From contig NZ_JAATOW010000006.1 in the NCBI RefSeq assembly GCF_011806405.1, positions 92,611-156,610 on the forward strand: a stretch of 64,000 nucleotides of DNA, given 5' to 3'. The notes below the pieces were generated by a model. The model was not told where the DNA came from and did not search any database. It saw only the letters and a list, made by a program, of their open reading frames with translations. The position numbers and the translations under genes are program-made. Positions 1 to 9,421 of this stretch are shown one piece after another. This DNA comes from Pseudooceanicola sp. HF7. Its GTDB lineage: Bacteria; Pseudomonadota; Alphaproteobacteria; Rhodobacterales; Rhodobacteraceae. How positions within the stretch are numbered: position 1 is the first letter of the stretch; each line of letters opens with the position of its first letter.

Positions 1-1
1 C

Positions 2-709
2 TACCAGTACTTCCTGACTGATCCCGCCTTCCTGACCGCGCTGGTGAACACGCTGCTGCTGGTCGGCGGCGTGCTGATCATCACGGTGATCGGGGGCATC
101 CTGCTGGGGATGCTGCTGGACCAGCCCATGTGGGGGCAGGGCATCGTGCGCATCCTGGTGATCGCGCCCTTCTTCGTCATGCCGACCGTCTCGGCGCTGG
201 TGTGGAAGAACATGTTCATGAACCCGGTGAACGGGCTTTTCGCCTATCTCGCGGAATTTCTCGGCCTGCAGCCGTTCGACTTTCTCAGCCAGGCGCCGCT
301 CCTGTCGATCATCGGGATCGTCAGCTGGCAATGGCTGCCCTTCGCCACGCTGATCCTGCTGACCGCGATGCAGTCGCTGGACCAGGAACAGCTTGAGGCG
401 GCAGAGATGGACGGGGCCGGGGCCTTTAGCCGCTTCATCTACATCGTCCTGCCGCACCTCAGCCGGGCGGTGACCGTGGTGATCCTGATCCAGACGATCT
501 TCCTGCTGTCGGTCTTCGCGGAAATCCTGGTGACCACCAATGGCGGTCCGGGCAATGCCTCTACCAACCTCACCTACCTCGTTTACGCCGAAAGCCTGCT
601 GCGCTTCGACGTGGGCACCGGCTCTGCCGGCGGGGTCGTGGCCATCGTCCTGGCCAATATCGTGGCGATCTTCCTGATGCGGATGATCGGCAAGAACCTG
701 GACGCCTGA
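2..709 (+). CDS. smoF: polyol ABC transporter permease, SmoF/MtlF-like (5' end outside window)
   Basis: Inner-membrane permease of a sugar-alcohol (sorbitol/mannitol type) ABC importer. The reading frame is open from base 2, so the first part of the gene lies to the left; 235 residues are visible. Several hydrophobic spans can be seen, and the cytoplasmic EAA loop that contacts the ATPase reads EAAEMDGAG (near bases 394-420), as in MalF-type permeases. The next permease gene follows 10 bases after the stop, and an ATPase and mannitol dehydrogenase follow that. This matches the R. sphaeroides smo operon order (smoE-smoF-smoG-smoK-smoS-mtlK), which is the main reason for the polyol assignment; the sequence alone supports only a carbohydrate permease. 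Confidence 0.88.
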   Translation, partial: YQYFLTDPAFLTALVNTLLLVGGVLIITVIGGILLGMLLDQPMWGQGIVRILVIAPFFVMPTVSALVWKNMFMNPVNGLFAYLAEFLGLQPFDFLSQAPLLSIIGIVSWQWLPFATLILLTAMQSLDQEQLEAAEMDGAGAFSRFIYIVLPHLSRAVTVVILIQTIFLLSVFAEILVTTNGGPGNASTNLTYLVYAESLLRFDVGTGSAGGVVAIVLANIVAIFLMRMIGKNLDA

Positions 710-719
710 GGGGGAATTC

Positions 720-1550
720 ATGTCACGCGCAGTCACACCGCAACGCAAGGCGTTCAACACCGCCCTGGCCTGGCTGATCGGCCTGCTGATCTTCTTCCCG
801 ATCCTCTGGACCGTCCTGACCAGCTTCAAGACGGAAGCCCAGGCCATCGCCGATCCGCCGATCTGGTTCAACTTCAACTGGACGCTTGAGAACTACTTCA
901 CCGTGCAGGAGCGCTCCAACTACTTCCGCCACTTCTGGAACTCCGTGGTGATCTCCGTCGGCTCCACCGTGATCGGGGTCGCCATTGCCGTGCCGGCCGC
1001 CTGGGCCATGGCCTTCGTGCCCGGCAAGCAGACCAAGAACCTGCTGATGTGGATGCTCTCGACCAAGATGCTGCCGCCGGTGGGCGTGCTGGTGCCGATC
1101 TACCTGATCTTCCGCAGCGTGGGCCTTCTGGATACCAAGCTGGGCCTGGTCATCGTGCTGACGCTGATCAACCTGCCGATCATCGTCTGGATGCTCTACA
1201 CCTACTTCCGCGAAATCCCCGTGGATATCCTGGAAGCCGCCCGCATGGACGGGGCCAGCCTGCGCAACGAGGTCATCTATGTCCTCCTGCCCATGGCCGT
1301 GCCCGGCATCGCATCCACCCTGCTGCTCAACATCATCCTCGCCTGGAACGAGGCCTTCTGGACCCTGAACCTGACCGCTGCCAAGGCCGCGCCGCTGACG
1401 GCCTTCATCGCCAGCTACTCCAGTCCCGAAGGGCTCTTCTACGCCAAGCTTTCGGCCGCCTCGACAATGGCGATCGCGCCGATCCTCATCATGGGCTGGT
1501 TCAGCCAGAAACAGCTGGTCCGGGGTCTCACCTTCGGCGCCGTGAAGTAA
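720..1550 (+). CDS. smoG: polyol ABC transporter permease, SmoG/MtlG-like
   Basis: Second inner-membrane permease (276 residues) of the polyol importer, partner of the permease that ends at 709. It has the MalG-family layout: a first span near residues 15-33, a cluster of spans from about residue 75, and the EAA loop starting at residue 172 (EAARMDGAS). ATG at 720 follows a GGGGAAT stretch. The ATPase gene begins 12 bases after its stop, so the three are one transcription unit. The family is certain; the substrate is inferred from the neighbouring mannitol dehydrogenase and from operon order. Confidence 0.9.
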   Translation: MSRAVTPQRKAFNTALAWLIGLLIFFPILWTVLTSFKTEAQAIADPPIWFNFNWTLENYFTVQERSNYFRHFWNSVVISVGSTVIGVAIAVPAAWAMAFVPGKQTKNLLMWMLSTKMLPPVGVLVPIYLIFRSVGLLDTKLGLVIVLTLINLPIIVWMLYTYFREIPVDILEAARMDGASLRNEVIYVLLPMAVPGIASTLLLNIILAWNEAFWTLNLTAAKAAPLTAFIASYSSPEGLFYAKLSAASTMAIAPILIMGWFSQKQLVRGLTFGAVK

Positions 1551-1562
1551 GGAATAATAACG

Positions 1563-2567
<1,005 letters not shown>

Positions 2568-2684
2568 CGGCCCGCGCCCGATGAGCGCCCGGATCCCCGG
2601 GGGCAGACCACCAACATGGCCAGCCAGGCCGATTACATCGTTGCCCGGGCACAAAACGCCCGTGGCGGCAACTGGATGAGCTGA
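2568..2684 (+). pseudogene. smoS: remnant of a sorbitol dehydrogenase gene (smoS-like SDR)
   Basis: Directly after the smoK stop, and in its frame, the DNA translates without interruption to a TGA at 2682-2684 and ends DYIVARAQNARGGNWMS. From memory, the R. sphaeroides sorbitol dehydrogenase SmoS ends DYIVAQTYNVDGGNWMS, and the segment just before, NMASQA, matches an internal SmoS motif (KIINMASQAG). It therefore looks like a gene that lost most of its body by internal deletion and then drifted. The position between smoK and mtlK is where smoS sits in R. sphaeroides. The alternative, chance similarity, is unlikely given the match and the location. No usable start codon or Rossmann motif remains. 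Confidence 0.75.
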
Positions 2685-2718
2685 GCGCTCGAAAGAGGCT
2701 CGAAAGACGGAGGCTGAT

Positions 2719-4185
2719 ATGAAGCTTGCGATGACGCAGCTCGCGGGGCTGCGCCCGGATATTGCTGTGCCTGCCTATGACCGGGCAGGGCTGAGCCACG
2801 GGATCGTCCACGTGGGGCTGGGGAATTTCCACCGCGCGCACCAGGCGGTCTACCTGGATGATCTGTTCAACCTCGGGTTGGACCACGACTGGGCGCTGAC
2901 GGGCGCCGGGGTGCGGGCGCCGGATGCAGAGATGCGCGAAAAGCTGAAGGCCCAGGATTACCTCTCCACGGTGATCGAGATGGAGGCCGGGGAAACCCGC
3001 GCCCGCATCATCGGCTCGATGATCGATTTCGTCCCCGTGGCCGAAGACAACGCGCCCCTGATTGCCAAGATGGCCAAACCGGATACGCGGATCGTGGCGC
3101 TGACGGTGACGGAAGGGGGCTATTTCGTCTCTGCTGAAACCGGCACCTTCGATCCCGACAGCCCAGAGATCCGCGCCGATGCCACCCGTCCGGAGGCCCC
3201 GCATACGGTCTTCGGCGCGATAGTCGCCGCCCTGCGCGCCCGCCGCGCCGCCGATATCCCGCCCTTCACGGTGATGTCCTGTGACAACCTGCCCGGCAAT
3301 GGCGACGTGACCCGCGACGCGGTCGTGGGGTTTGCCCAGCTGGTCGACCTTGAGCTTGCCGACTGGATCGAGGGGCAGGTGGCCTTTCCCAACGGGATGG
3401 TGGACCGCATCACGCCCGCCACGGGGGATCGCGAACGCGCCTTGGCGGCGGACTGCGGGATCGACGATCCCGTGCCGGTCACCTGCGAACCCTTCCGCCA
3501 ATGGGTGCTTGAGGACAAGTTCCCGCTGGGCCGTCCCCGGCTTGAGGAGGTGGGGGTCACCTTCACCGATGACGTCCACGCCTATGAGCGGATGAAGATC
3601 CGCATCCTGAACGGCGGCCATGCGATCATCGCCTATCCCGGCGCGCTGCTGGGCTGCACCCTCGTGCATGAGGCCATGGCCCACCCGCTGGTCCATGCCT
3701 TCCTGCGCAAGGTAGAGGAAGAAGAGATCCTGCCGCTTGTCCATGCCGTGCCGGAGTTCACGCCGGAAGCCTACCTTGAGCTCATCGAGGAGCGGTTTTC
3801 AAACCCCGCGGTCGAAGACACCGTGCGGCGGCTCTGCCTGGATGGCTCCAACCGGCAACCCAAGTTCATCGTCCCTTCCATCGTGGATGGTCTGGCGGCG
3901 GGCAGGCCGGTCAACGGGCTGGCGTTGCTTTCCGCGCTCTGGTGCCGCTACTGCGCCGGCGTGCTGGAAGACGGCACAGAGGTGGCGCCCAACGATCCCA
4001 ACTGGGACCGGCTGACAGAGATCGCGCAGAAAGCCCGCGAGAACCCCGGCGAATGGCTGGCCCAGAAAGAGATCTACGGCAGCGTCTCCGCCAACGCGGC
4101 CTTTGCCGTGGCCTTCGCCGGCTGGCTGGAGATGCTCTGGGACAAGGGCACCGCGGCCACGCTTGAAACCTACCTGCAGGGCTAG
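2719..4185 (+). CDS. mtlK: mannitol 2-dehydrogenase (polyol dehydrogenase family)
   Basis: NAD-dependent long-chain dehydrogenase (488 residues, usual length) expected to oxidise D-mannitol to D-fructose, often also D-arabitol and sorbitol in this family. The N-terminal nucleotide-binding part has GLGNFHRAHQ, and the catalytic Lys-Asn-His set of the family is seen as K293, N298 and H301 in KIRILNGGHA. ATG at 2719 follows GACGGAGGC. It is the last gene of the transporter operon and is closed by a hairpin at 4222-4243. With the adjacent smoS gene decayed, this enzyme may be the only polyol dehydrogenase left in the operon. Its product fructose would be phosphorylated by the convergent PfkB kinase. 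Confidence 0.93.
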   Translation: MKLAMTQLAGLRPDIAVPAYDRAGLSHGIVHVGLGNFHRAHQAVYLDDLFNLGLDHDWALTGAGVRAPDAEMREKLKAQDYLSTVIEMEAGETRARIIGSMIDFVPVAEDNAPLIAKMAKPDTRIVALTVTEGGYFVSAETGTFDPDSPEIRADATRPEAPHTVFGAIVAALRARRAADIPPFTVMSCDNLPGNGDVTRDAVVGFAQLVDLELADWIEGQVAFPNGMVDRITPATGDRERALAADCGIDDPVPVTCEPFRQWVLEDKFPLGRPRLEEVGVTFTDDVHAYERMKIRILNGGHAIIAYPGALLGCTLVHEAMAHPLVHAFLRKVEEEEILPLVHAVPEFTPEAYLELIEERFSNPAVEDTVRRLCLDGSNRQPKFIVPSIVDGLAAGRPVNGLALLSALWCRYCAGVLEDGTEVAPNDPNWDRLTEIAQKARENPGEWLAQKEIYGSVSANAAFAVAFAGWLEMLWDKGTAATLETYLQG

Positions 4186-4221
4186 GTTTCCCGCCATTCG
4201 GCAGTGAGGCGGAACACGAAA

Positions 4222-4243
4222 AAGGGGCGCCACGGCGCCCCTT
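4222..4243. terminator. bidirectional terminator between mtlK and the PfkB kinase gene
   Basis: A perfect GC-rich stem (arms AAGGGGCGC at 4222-4230 and GCGCCCCTT at 4235-4243, loop CACG) lies between two convergent genes. An A-run precedes it, which reads as a T-run for the minus-strand gene; the plus-strand T-tract is short. Confidence 0.75.
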
Positions 4244-4278
4244 CTGCTGTCTGAAAAACCCGTTGGATCGGCCCCGGA

Positions 4279-5211
4279 TCACTCCACCAGCTCATGCTTC
4301 CAGGGCGGGTTGGCCCCGGCGCGTGACACGGTGACGGCGGCGACCTTGGCGCCAAAGTCCAGCGCCTCGAACAGGGCATCGGCCTCGATTTCGGCCAGGC
4401 CCTGCTTGGTCAGCAGTCCGGATTCGGAGAGGGCGCAAAGCACGCCCGCGTTGAAGGTGTCGCCCGCGCCCACGGTATCCGCGACATCGGCCCGGCGCGC
4501 CGGCACATGCAGGCTTTGGCTGTCCCCGAAATAGGCCGAGGCTCCCTCGCTGCCGCGGGTCAGCACGACGATCCGCGCGCCCTTGGCCAGCAGCGCAAAG
4601 GCCTTTTCATCCAGCGTTGCCCGCTCCGGCGCCAGCCATTCCAGGTCCTCGTCCGAGATCTTCACGATATCGGCCTGGGCCAGCATCGCGTCCAGGCGGG
4701 CGCGGAAGCGGTCCTCGTCCTGGATGAACCCGGGGCGGATGTTGGGATCGATCATGATCACCCGTTTCGCGGCTTCGCGGGCGCAGAGCGCGGCATAGGT
4801 GTCTGCCCCCGGCTCGGACGCCAGGCTGATCCCGCCGAAATACAGCGCCTCCGTCTCCTCGGGCAGGTCGGGCAGGTCTTCCTCCCGGATCATCCGCCCG
4901 GCGGAGTTCTCATCGTAGAACAGGTAGCTTGCCTTGCCCTCCACCAGGGTAACGAAGGCCAGGGTGGTCGGCAGGTCGGACCGCATCAGCAGATCCGTCT
5001 TCACGCCAGAGGCCTCAAGCCCATGGGCCAGCTGCACGCCGAAAAGATCGGTCGAAATGCCGGAGACCATGGCGCACTCACGCCCCAGCCGCCCCAGCGC
5101 GATGGCGGTGTTGAAGATTGCGCCGCCGTCATGGGGCACGAAGCCCTCCTTGCCCGTTTCGGTCGCAGTGGGGATCATGTCGATAAGGGCTTCGCCGCAG
5201 CAAATCAGCAC
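4279..5211 (-). CDS. PfkB-family carbohydrate kinase, probable fructokinase
   Basis: Ribokinase-fold sugar kinase of 310 residues. The PfkB C-terminal signature DTVGAGDTFNAG with the catalytic aspartate (GAGD) is present near residue 250, and the N-terminus begins LICCGEALIDMIP as in fructokinases. I chose the GTG at 5211 because GAAAGGAAG lies just upstream and it places the family's first strand at residue 2; the frame stays open farther upstream but without homology. The gene converges with mtlK. Fructose made by mannitol oxidation is the likely substrate, comparable to MtlZ of R. sphaeroides; 2-keto-3-deoxygluconate kinase cannot be excluded from motifs alone. Confidence 0.85.
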   Translation of the reverse strand: MLICCGEALIDMIPTATETGKEGFVPHDGGAIFNTAIALGRLGRECAMVSGISTDLFGVQLAHGLEASGVKTDLLMRSDLPTTLAFVTLVEGKASYLFYDENSAGRMIREEDLPDLPEETEALYFGGISLASEPGADTYAALCAREAAKRVIMIDPNIRPGFIQDEDRFRARLDAMLAQADIVKISDEDLEWLAPERATLDEKAFALLAKGARIVVLTRGSEGASAYFGDSQSLHVPARRADVADTVGAGDTFNAGVLCALSESGLLTKQGLAEIEADALFEALDFGAKVAAVTVSRAGANPPWKHELVE

Positions 5212-5473
5212 GTTTCGCTTCCTTTCGGGAAAGAGTGGCGGCGTCTTTCGGATGGCTGATCCGAACCGGCGCCTGATGCCTGTAATCCGTAGAATACTCC
5301 CGGTCTCAAGTCGAGCGTGCGCACCCCGTTTTCCCCCCGTTTCAACGTGACAAAAACGCCGCATCCCGGCGCTTTGCCGCCCATGGCTTACGCAGCGGGA
5401 CCGGTGGCCAATCCGAAGCAGGACGTTCCAGCATCCCCGGGCCCCTGACAGCCGCCAGCGGGAAAGTGCCGCC

Positions 5474-5482
5474 TGTGGATAA
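5474..5482 (-). promoter_or_regulatory. single consensus DnaA box
   Basis: TGTGGATAA is the complement of the consensus DnaA box TTATCCACA. It is isolated: no second box, AT-rich unwinding element or replication gene is nearby, so it does not mark an origin. A regulatory or titration site is possible, as is chance. Confidence 0.35.
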
Positions 5483-5580
5483 CTCTGTTAAGCGTTTGCC
5501 CCTCCCGGCCCGATTGCATCACTTTCCAGTGGTTTCCCCCGCGCCTCGGGTGCTTTGCCTGCGCTCCAGGCGGATGGCGG

Positions 5581-5629
5581 GGGCCGATTTGCTGACTCCG
5601 GGGTAGGGCCAAATCGGCCCTTTTATTTT
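5581..5629 (+). terminator. strong orphan rho-independent terminator
   Basis: Perfect 11-bp stem (GGGCCGATTTG at 5581-5591, CAAATCGGCCC at 5610-5620) followed directly by TTTTATTTT. The T-tract is only on the plus strand. No plus-strand protein gene ends before it, so it should terminate an RNA starting somewhere in 5212-5560. Confidence 0.75.
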
Positions 5630-5867
5630 CAATAGCTTACGCAACGTCGCCTGAGCTATCGCGGCGATCTCCGCGCGTATCGGGCGGGCAGGCCCGCCGC
5701 GCCAGCTCTCAAAACGGCCCTCCAAAGCCACGCGCACAGGCAAATTTCGGCCCGCGCGGGCATCGGTGGATAGTCCTCGTTGCAGGCCTGTGTCCGATGG
5801 GACATGCGCCCGGCTCTTGCAGCCTGCCACGGCCTCGGCCATGATTCCCGCCAGTAAAGGAGCGTGC

Positions 5868-6521
5868 ATGACAAGCAACCTGCCAGACGACCCCTCCGCC
5901 GCCCTGCAGCAGAACCCGCACCGGATCTCCGAACGGCGGGAAAAGTCGCTTGAACTGGCCATCGGTCGCGAGGTCCGCGCGCAGCGCAAGCACCAGCGCA
6001 TGACCGTGGCGGAGCTCTCCGAAAAGACCGGCATCAGCGCCGGCATGCTCTCCAAGATCGAGAACGGCGCGACCTCGCCCTCGCTCTCCACCCTGCAGGC
6101 CCTGGCCCATGCGCTTGGCGTGCCGATCCTGACCCTGTTCCAGGCCTATGACGAACCCCGCGGCGTCATGCACGTGAAGGCCGGGCAGGGGGTAGAGGTC
6201 AGCCGCACCGGCACCCGCGCCGGGCACCAGTACAACCTGCTGGGCCATATCGGCTCTTCCGCGGCGGGGGTGGTGGTGGAACCCTACCTGATCACGCTCA
6301 GCGAAACCTCGGACATCTTCCCCACCTTCCAGCACGAAGGGATCGAGCTGATCTACATGCTGGAGGGCGTGCTGGAATACCGCCACGGCGAAAGCATGTT
6401 CCGGCTGGAACCGGGCGACAGCCTGTTCTTCGATGCCGATGCCCCCCATGGCCCCGAAGGGCTGGTCCAGCTGCCCGCGCGCTATCTCTCGGTGATTTCC
6501 TACCCCCAGACTAGCACCTGA
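5868..6521 (+). CDS. XRE-family transcriptional regulator with C-terminal cupin domain
   Basis: DNA-binding regulator of 217 residues. A helix-turn-helix of the XRE type spans about residues 27-82 (VRAQRKHQRMTVAELSEKTG, then SAGMLSKIENG). A cupin fold follows in the C-terminal half (HEGIELIYMLEGVLEY ... LEPGDSLFFDADAPHG), which typically binds a small ligand. ATG at 5868 is preceded by TAAAGGAG. The downstream neighbour is a D-lactate dehydrogenase gene 125 bases away, so control of hydroxy-acid use is a reasonable guess, but this regulator family has many targets (amino acids, polyamines, sulfonates). Confidence 0.88.
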   Translation: MTSNLPDDPSAALQQNPHRISERREKSLELAIGREVRAQRKHQRMTVAELSEKTGISAGMLSKIENGATSPSLSTLQALAHALGVPILTLFQAYDEPRGVMHVKAGQGVEVSRTGTRAGHQYNLLGHIGSSAAGVVVEPYLITLSETSDIFPTFQHEGIELIYMLEGVLEYRHGESMFRLEPGDSLFFDADAPHGPEGLVQLPARYLSVISYPQTST

Positions 6522-6646
6522 AATCCGGCAGCTGACGCCGGGCCGCTGACCACCCGCAGCCAATCGGCAAAAGCGGGCCTTCCCTTGCGCAGCGCCGGTC
6601 GGAGGAGTACGGGAAGGGCCTCAGATCCCAGGGCTCCGGAGGTATC

Positions 6647-8059
6647 ATGGACCAGTTGGTGAAACCTGCCGATACGGCTGTCGAAGCGGTCCGCGCGGCC
6701 TTGAAGGAAACCTTCGGCGACAGGCTCCAGACCGGCGCGACGCTGTGCGAACAGCACGCCAATACCGCCACCGGGCGCGGCACCCAGCCCCCGGACATGG
6801 TCGTCTATCCCGAAACCACGCAGGAAGTGGCCACGATCGCGCGGCTCTGCCACGCCCATTGCGTGCCCCTCATTCCCTTCGGCGCGGGCTCTTCGCTGGA
6901 AGGGCAGCTGAATGCCCCCTGCGGCGGCGTCTCCATCGACATGATGAAGATGGACACGATCAAGGAGATCAATCCAGAGGACCTGATCGCCGTGGTCGGC
7001 CCCGGCATCACCCGCAAGCGGCTCAATACGGAGCTGCGCCATACCGGCCTGCAATTCCCCATCGACCCCGGTGCCGATGCCTCCATCGGCGGCATGTGCG
7101 CCACGCGCGCCTCCGGCACCAATGCCGTGCGCTATGGCACCATGGCAGAAAACGTCCTCTCGCTAGAGGCCGTCATGGCCGATGGCACGGTGATCCGCAC
7201 CGGCAGCCGCGCGGTCAAAAGCGCCGCCGGCTATGACCTGACCCGCCTGCTGATCGGCTCCGAAGGCACGCTTGGCATCATCACAGAGGTGACCCTGCGC
7301 CTGCGCGGCATCCCCGAGGAGACCATCGGCGGCGTCGCCGGTTTCCCGGATCTCGACAGCGCCGTGGCGGCGGTGATCATCATGGTGCAGATCGGGCTGG
7401 ACGTGGGCCGGGTTGAGCTTCTGGATCCCACCCAGATCCGCGCCTGCAATGCCTATTCCAACCTGACCCTGCCCGAAGTGCCCACGCTGTTCTTCGAATG
7501 CACCGGCACCGATGCCGCCGCGCGCGACACCGCGCGCCTCTTTGCGGAAATCGCCGAAGAGCAGGGCGCTCAAAGCATCGAATGGACTGCCGCGCGCGAA
7601 GCCCGCAACAAGCTCTGGCAGGCTCGCCATGACAGCTACTGGGCCGCGCTTGCGCTGCGTCCGGGCTGCAAGGGGCTGGTCTCTGACGCCTGCGTGCCGA
7701 TCTCCGAACTGGCGGCCAATATCACCGCGGCGCGCGACGACCTGGAAGCGCGCGGGCTGATCGGCACCATCCTGGGCCACGTGGGCGATGGCAACTTCCA
7801 CGTCGTCCTGATGACCGATCCCGAGGATTCCGCCGAAGCCGAACATGTGGAGGCCTTCCTCAAGGGCATCACCCAGCGGGCCCAGGCCTGCGGTGGCACC
7901 TGCACCGGCGAACACGGCATCGGGCAGGGCAAGATCGCCTCCCTCGCGGATGAGGCCGGGGCCTCCCTTGGGGTGATGCAGGCGGTGAAGGCGGCGCTTG
8001 ATCCGCGCAATATCCTCAACCCGGGCAAGATGTTCGCAGTCGCGGGGCAGGGCGCATGA
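6647..8059 (+). CDS. dld: FAD-linked D-lactate dehydrogenase (cytochrome type) / GlcD-family oxidase
   Basis: FAD-dependent 2-hydroxy-acid dehydrogenase (470 residues) that would oxidise D-lactate to pyruvate and feed electrons to the respiratory chain. The PCMH-type FAD domain shows VPLIPFGAGSSLEGQ and DPGADASIGGMCAT, and the C-terminal domain ends with CTGEHGIGQGK and DPRNILNPGK, all standard in the D-lactate/glycolate oxidase family. Start ATG has CCGGAGGT seven bases upstream. Its stop overlaps the next start by four bases (ATGA). Glycolate or another D-2-hydroxy acid is possible as substrate; no GlcE or GlcF gene is next to it, which favours a single-subunit enzyme. Confidence 0.87.
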   Translation: MDQLVKPADTAVEAVRAALKETFGDRLQTGATLCEQHANTATGRGTQPPDMVVYPETTQEVATIARLCHAHCVPLIPFGAGSSLEGQLNAPCGGVSIDMMKMDTIKEINPEDLIAVVGPGITRKRLNTELRHTGLQFPIDPGADASIGGMCATRASGTNAVRYGTMAENVLSLEAVMADGTVIRTGSRAVKSAAGYDLTRLLIGSEGTLGIITEVTLRLRGIPEETIGGVAGFPDLDSAVAAVIIMVQIGLDVGRVELLDPTQIRACNAYSNLTLPEVPTLFFECTGTDAAARDTARLFAEIAEEQGAQSIEWTAAREARNKLWQARHDSYWAALALRPGCKGLVSDACVPISELAANITAARDDLEARGLIGTILGHVGDGNFHVVLMTDPEDSAEAEHVEAFLKGITQRAQACGGTCTGEHGIGQGKIASLADEAGASLGVMQAVKAALDPRNILNPGKMFAVAGQGA

Positions 8060-9222
8060 CCCCCGCCGCGCGGATTGCCACGGCGGCAGAACTGCTTGAC
8101 CTGATCCTGGACGGCACGCCGGCGGAAAAGGCGCTGACGGGCTGGGCCCGGCGGTCCCGCTTCGCCGGCTCCAAGGATCGCGCGGCCATTCGGGACCATG
8201 TCTTTGACGCGCTGCGCTGCCGCCGTTCCTTCGCCGCCCTTGGCGGGGCGATGACCGGCAAGGGGCTGATGATCGGCATGTTGCGCGCTGCGGGCACCGA
8301 TCCCGAAACCATCTATACCGGCGAAGGCCATGCGCCCGCGCCCCTCACCCCTGAAGAGCTTGCGGCGGGCCATGCGCCGGCCGCCGGGGCAGAGGCCGCG
8401 GATATGCCCGATTGGGTCTGGCCGCTGTTGGAAAACGCCCTTGGCGACAAGGCGCAGCCGGTGGCTGAGATGCTGCGCCATCGCGCCCCGGTCCATATCC
8501 GGGTGAACCTGGCCCAGGGCAGCCGCGACGCGCTGATCGACAGCCTGGCGCAGGAACAGATCACCGCGATGCCGGTGGACCTCTCCGACACCGCCTTGGC
8601 CGTGACCGAAGGTGCGCGCCGCCTTGCGGGCAGCCGGGCCTTTGCCAATGGCGCCTTCGAGATGCAGGATGCCGCCAGCCAGGCGGTCTGCGCCGCCATT
8701 CCGCTCAGCGATGGGCAGAAGGTGCTGGATTACTGCGCCGGCGGCGGCGGCAAGAGCCTCGCGCTCGGGGCCCGTGCCCGGCTGGAGATCCTGGCCCATG
8801 ACGCCGCGCCAGAGCGGATGCGCGACCTGCCGGCGCGTGCCGAACGCGCAGGGCTGTCCGTGACGCTTGCCGACAAGGCTGCGCTTTCGGCGGCTGCGCC
8901 CTTTGACCTGGTGCTTTGCGATGTGCCCTGTTCGGGCAGCGGTGCCTGGCGCCGCGCGCCAGAGGGCAAGTGGCTGCTCAGCGATACCCGCCTGGCAGAG
9001 CTGCGGCGCATCCAGCTTGAGATCCTGTCGGAAACCGCGCCGCTGGTCGCGCCGGGCGGTTGCCTGGCCTATGTGACCTGCTCTCTCTTCGATGAAGAGA
9101 ACAGCGCGCAGGTAGCCGGCTTCCTGTCCCAGGCCTCTGGCTGGCAGCTGGAAAGCGAAGGGCACTGGACCCCACTGGATGGCGGCGACGGCTTCTACCT
9201 GGCAGTCCTGCGCCGCAGCTGA
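8056..9222 (+). CDS. RsmB/NOP-family RNA (cytosine-5) methyltransferase
   Basis: S-adenosylmethionine-dependent RNA m5C methyltransferase of 388 residues. The SAM-binding core starts VLDYCAGGGGKSLALG; the motif IV cysteine is in CDVPCSGSGAWRR and the motif VI catalytic cysteine in YVTCSLFDEEN. The N-terminal region is divergent rather than a clear NusB domain, so the exact target (16S rRNA C967 as for RsmB, or another) cannot be read from sequence. The start codon overlaps the dehydrogenase stop (ATGA), which implies translational coupling although no metabolic link is evident. A hairpin at 9222-9240 follows. Confidence 0.87.
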   Translation: MTPAARIATAAELLDLILDGTPAEKALTGWARRSRFAGSKDRAAIRDHVFDALRCRRSFAALGGAMTGKGLMIGMLRAAGTDPETIYTGEGHAPAPLTPEELAAGHAPAAGAEAADMPDWVWPLLENALGDKAQPVAEMLRHRAPVHIRVNLAQGSRDALIDSLAQEQITAMPVDLSDTALAVTEGARRLAGSRAFANGAFEMQDAASQAVCAAIPLSDGQKVLDYCAGGGGKSLALGARARLEILAHDAAPERMRDLPARAERAGLSVTLADKAALSAAAPFDLVLCDVPCSGSGAWRRAPEGKWLLSDTRLAELRRIQLEILSETAPLVAPGGCLAYVTCSLFDEENSAQVAGFLSQASGWQLESEGHWTPLDGGDGFYLAVLRRS

Positions 9223-9242
9223 GGGGGCGTGCTGCCCCCTTT
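9222..9242 (+). terminator. hairpin terminator after the methyltransferase gene
   Basis: Stem AGGGGGC (9222-9228) with GCCCCCT (9234-9240) starts at the stop codon and runs into TTT. The T-tract is short. Confidence 0.55.
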
Positions 9243-9352
9243 GCCCACCCTCTGACCCGGACCCAAACGGGGGCAGGCGCGCCCTCTGATGTGTTGATGA
9301 ATCAGCCGTCTTCCGCTCACCCTTGTTAATTTGGTCAATTGGCCGGGCTTTG

Positions 9353-9367
9353 TTAAGCTTTGGTTAA
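9353..9367. promoter_or_regulatory. CtrA box in the cckA promoter region
   Basis: TTAA-GCTTTGG-TTAA is an exact match to the CtrA consensus TTAA-N7-TTAA. It lies 55 bases before the cckA start codon in a short AT-richer stretch, suggesting feedback of CtrA on its own kinase. Confidence 0.65.
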
Positions 9368-9421
9368 TTGGTTCCGCCTCACATTCCCCGACGGTGATGG
9401 AGGCTTTTCCGGAGGGTTTGG

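Larger units (their letters stand above)
5212..5867. other. 656-base non-coding region between the kinase gene and the XRE regulator
   Basis: No convincing open frame on either strand. It holds the upstream region of the kinase gene, one consensus DnaA box (5474-5482), a strong plus-strand terminator (5581-5629) with no gene before it, a 9-base direct repeat GCTTACGCA at 5386-5394 and 5635-5643, and presumably the promoter of the regulator gene. Confidence 0.7.

Noticed and set aside
5474..5482. DnaA box as part of a replication origin
   Set aside because: Single box, no AT-rich unwinding region, and no dnaA, hemE, parA or similar genes nearby.
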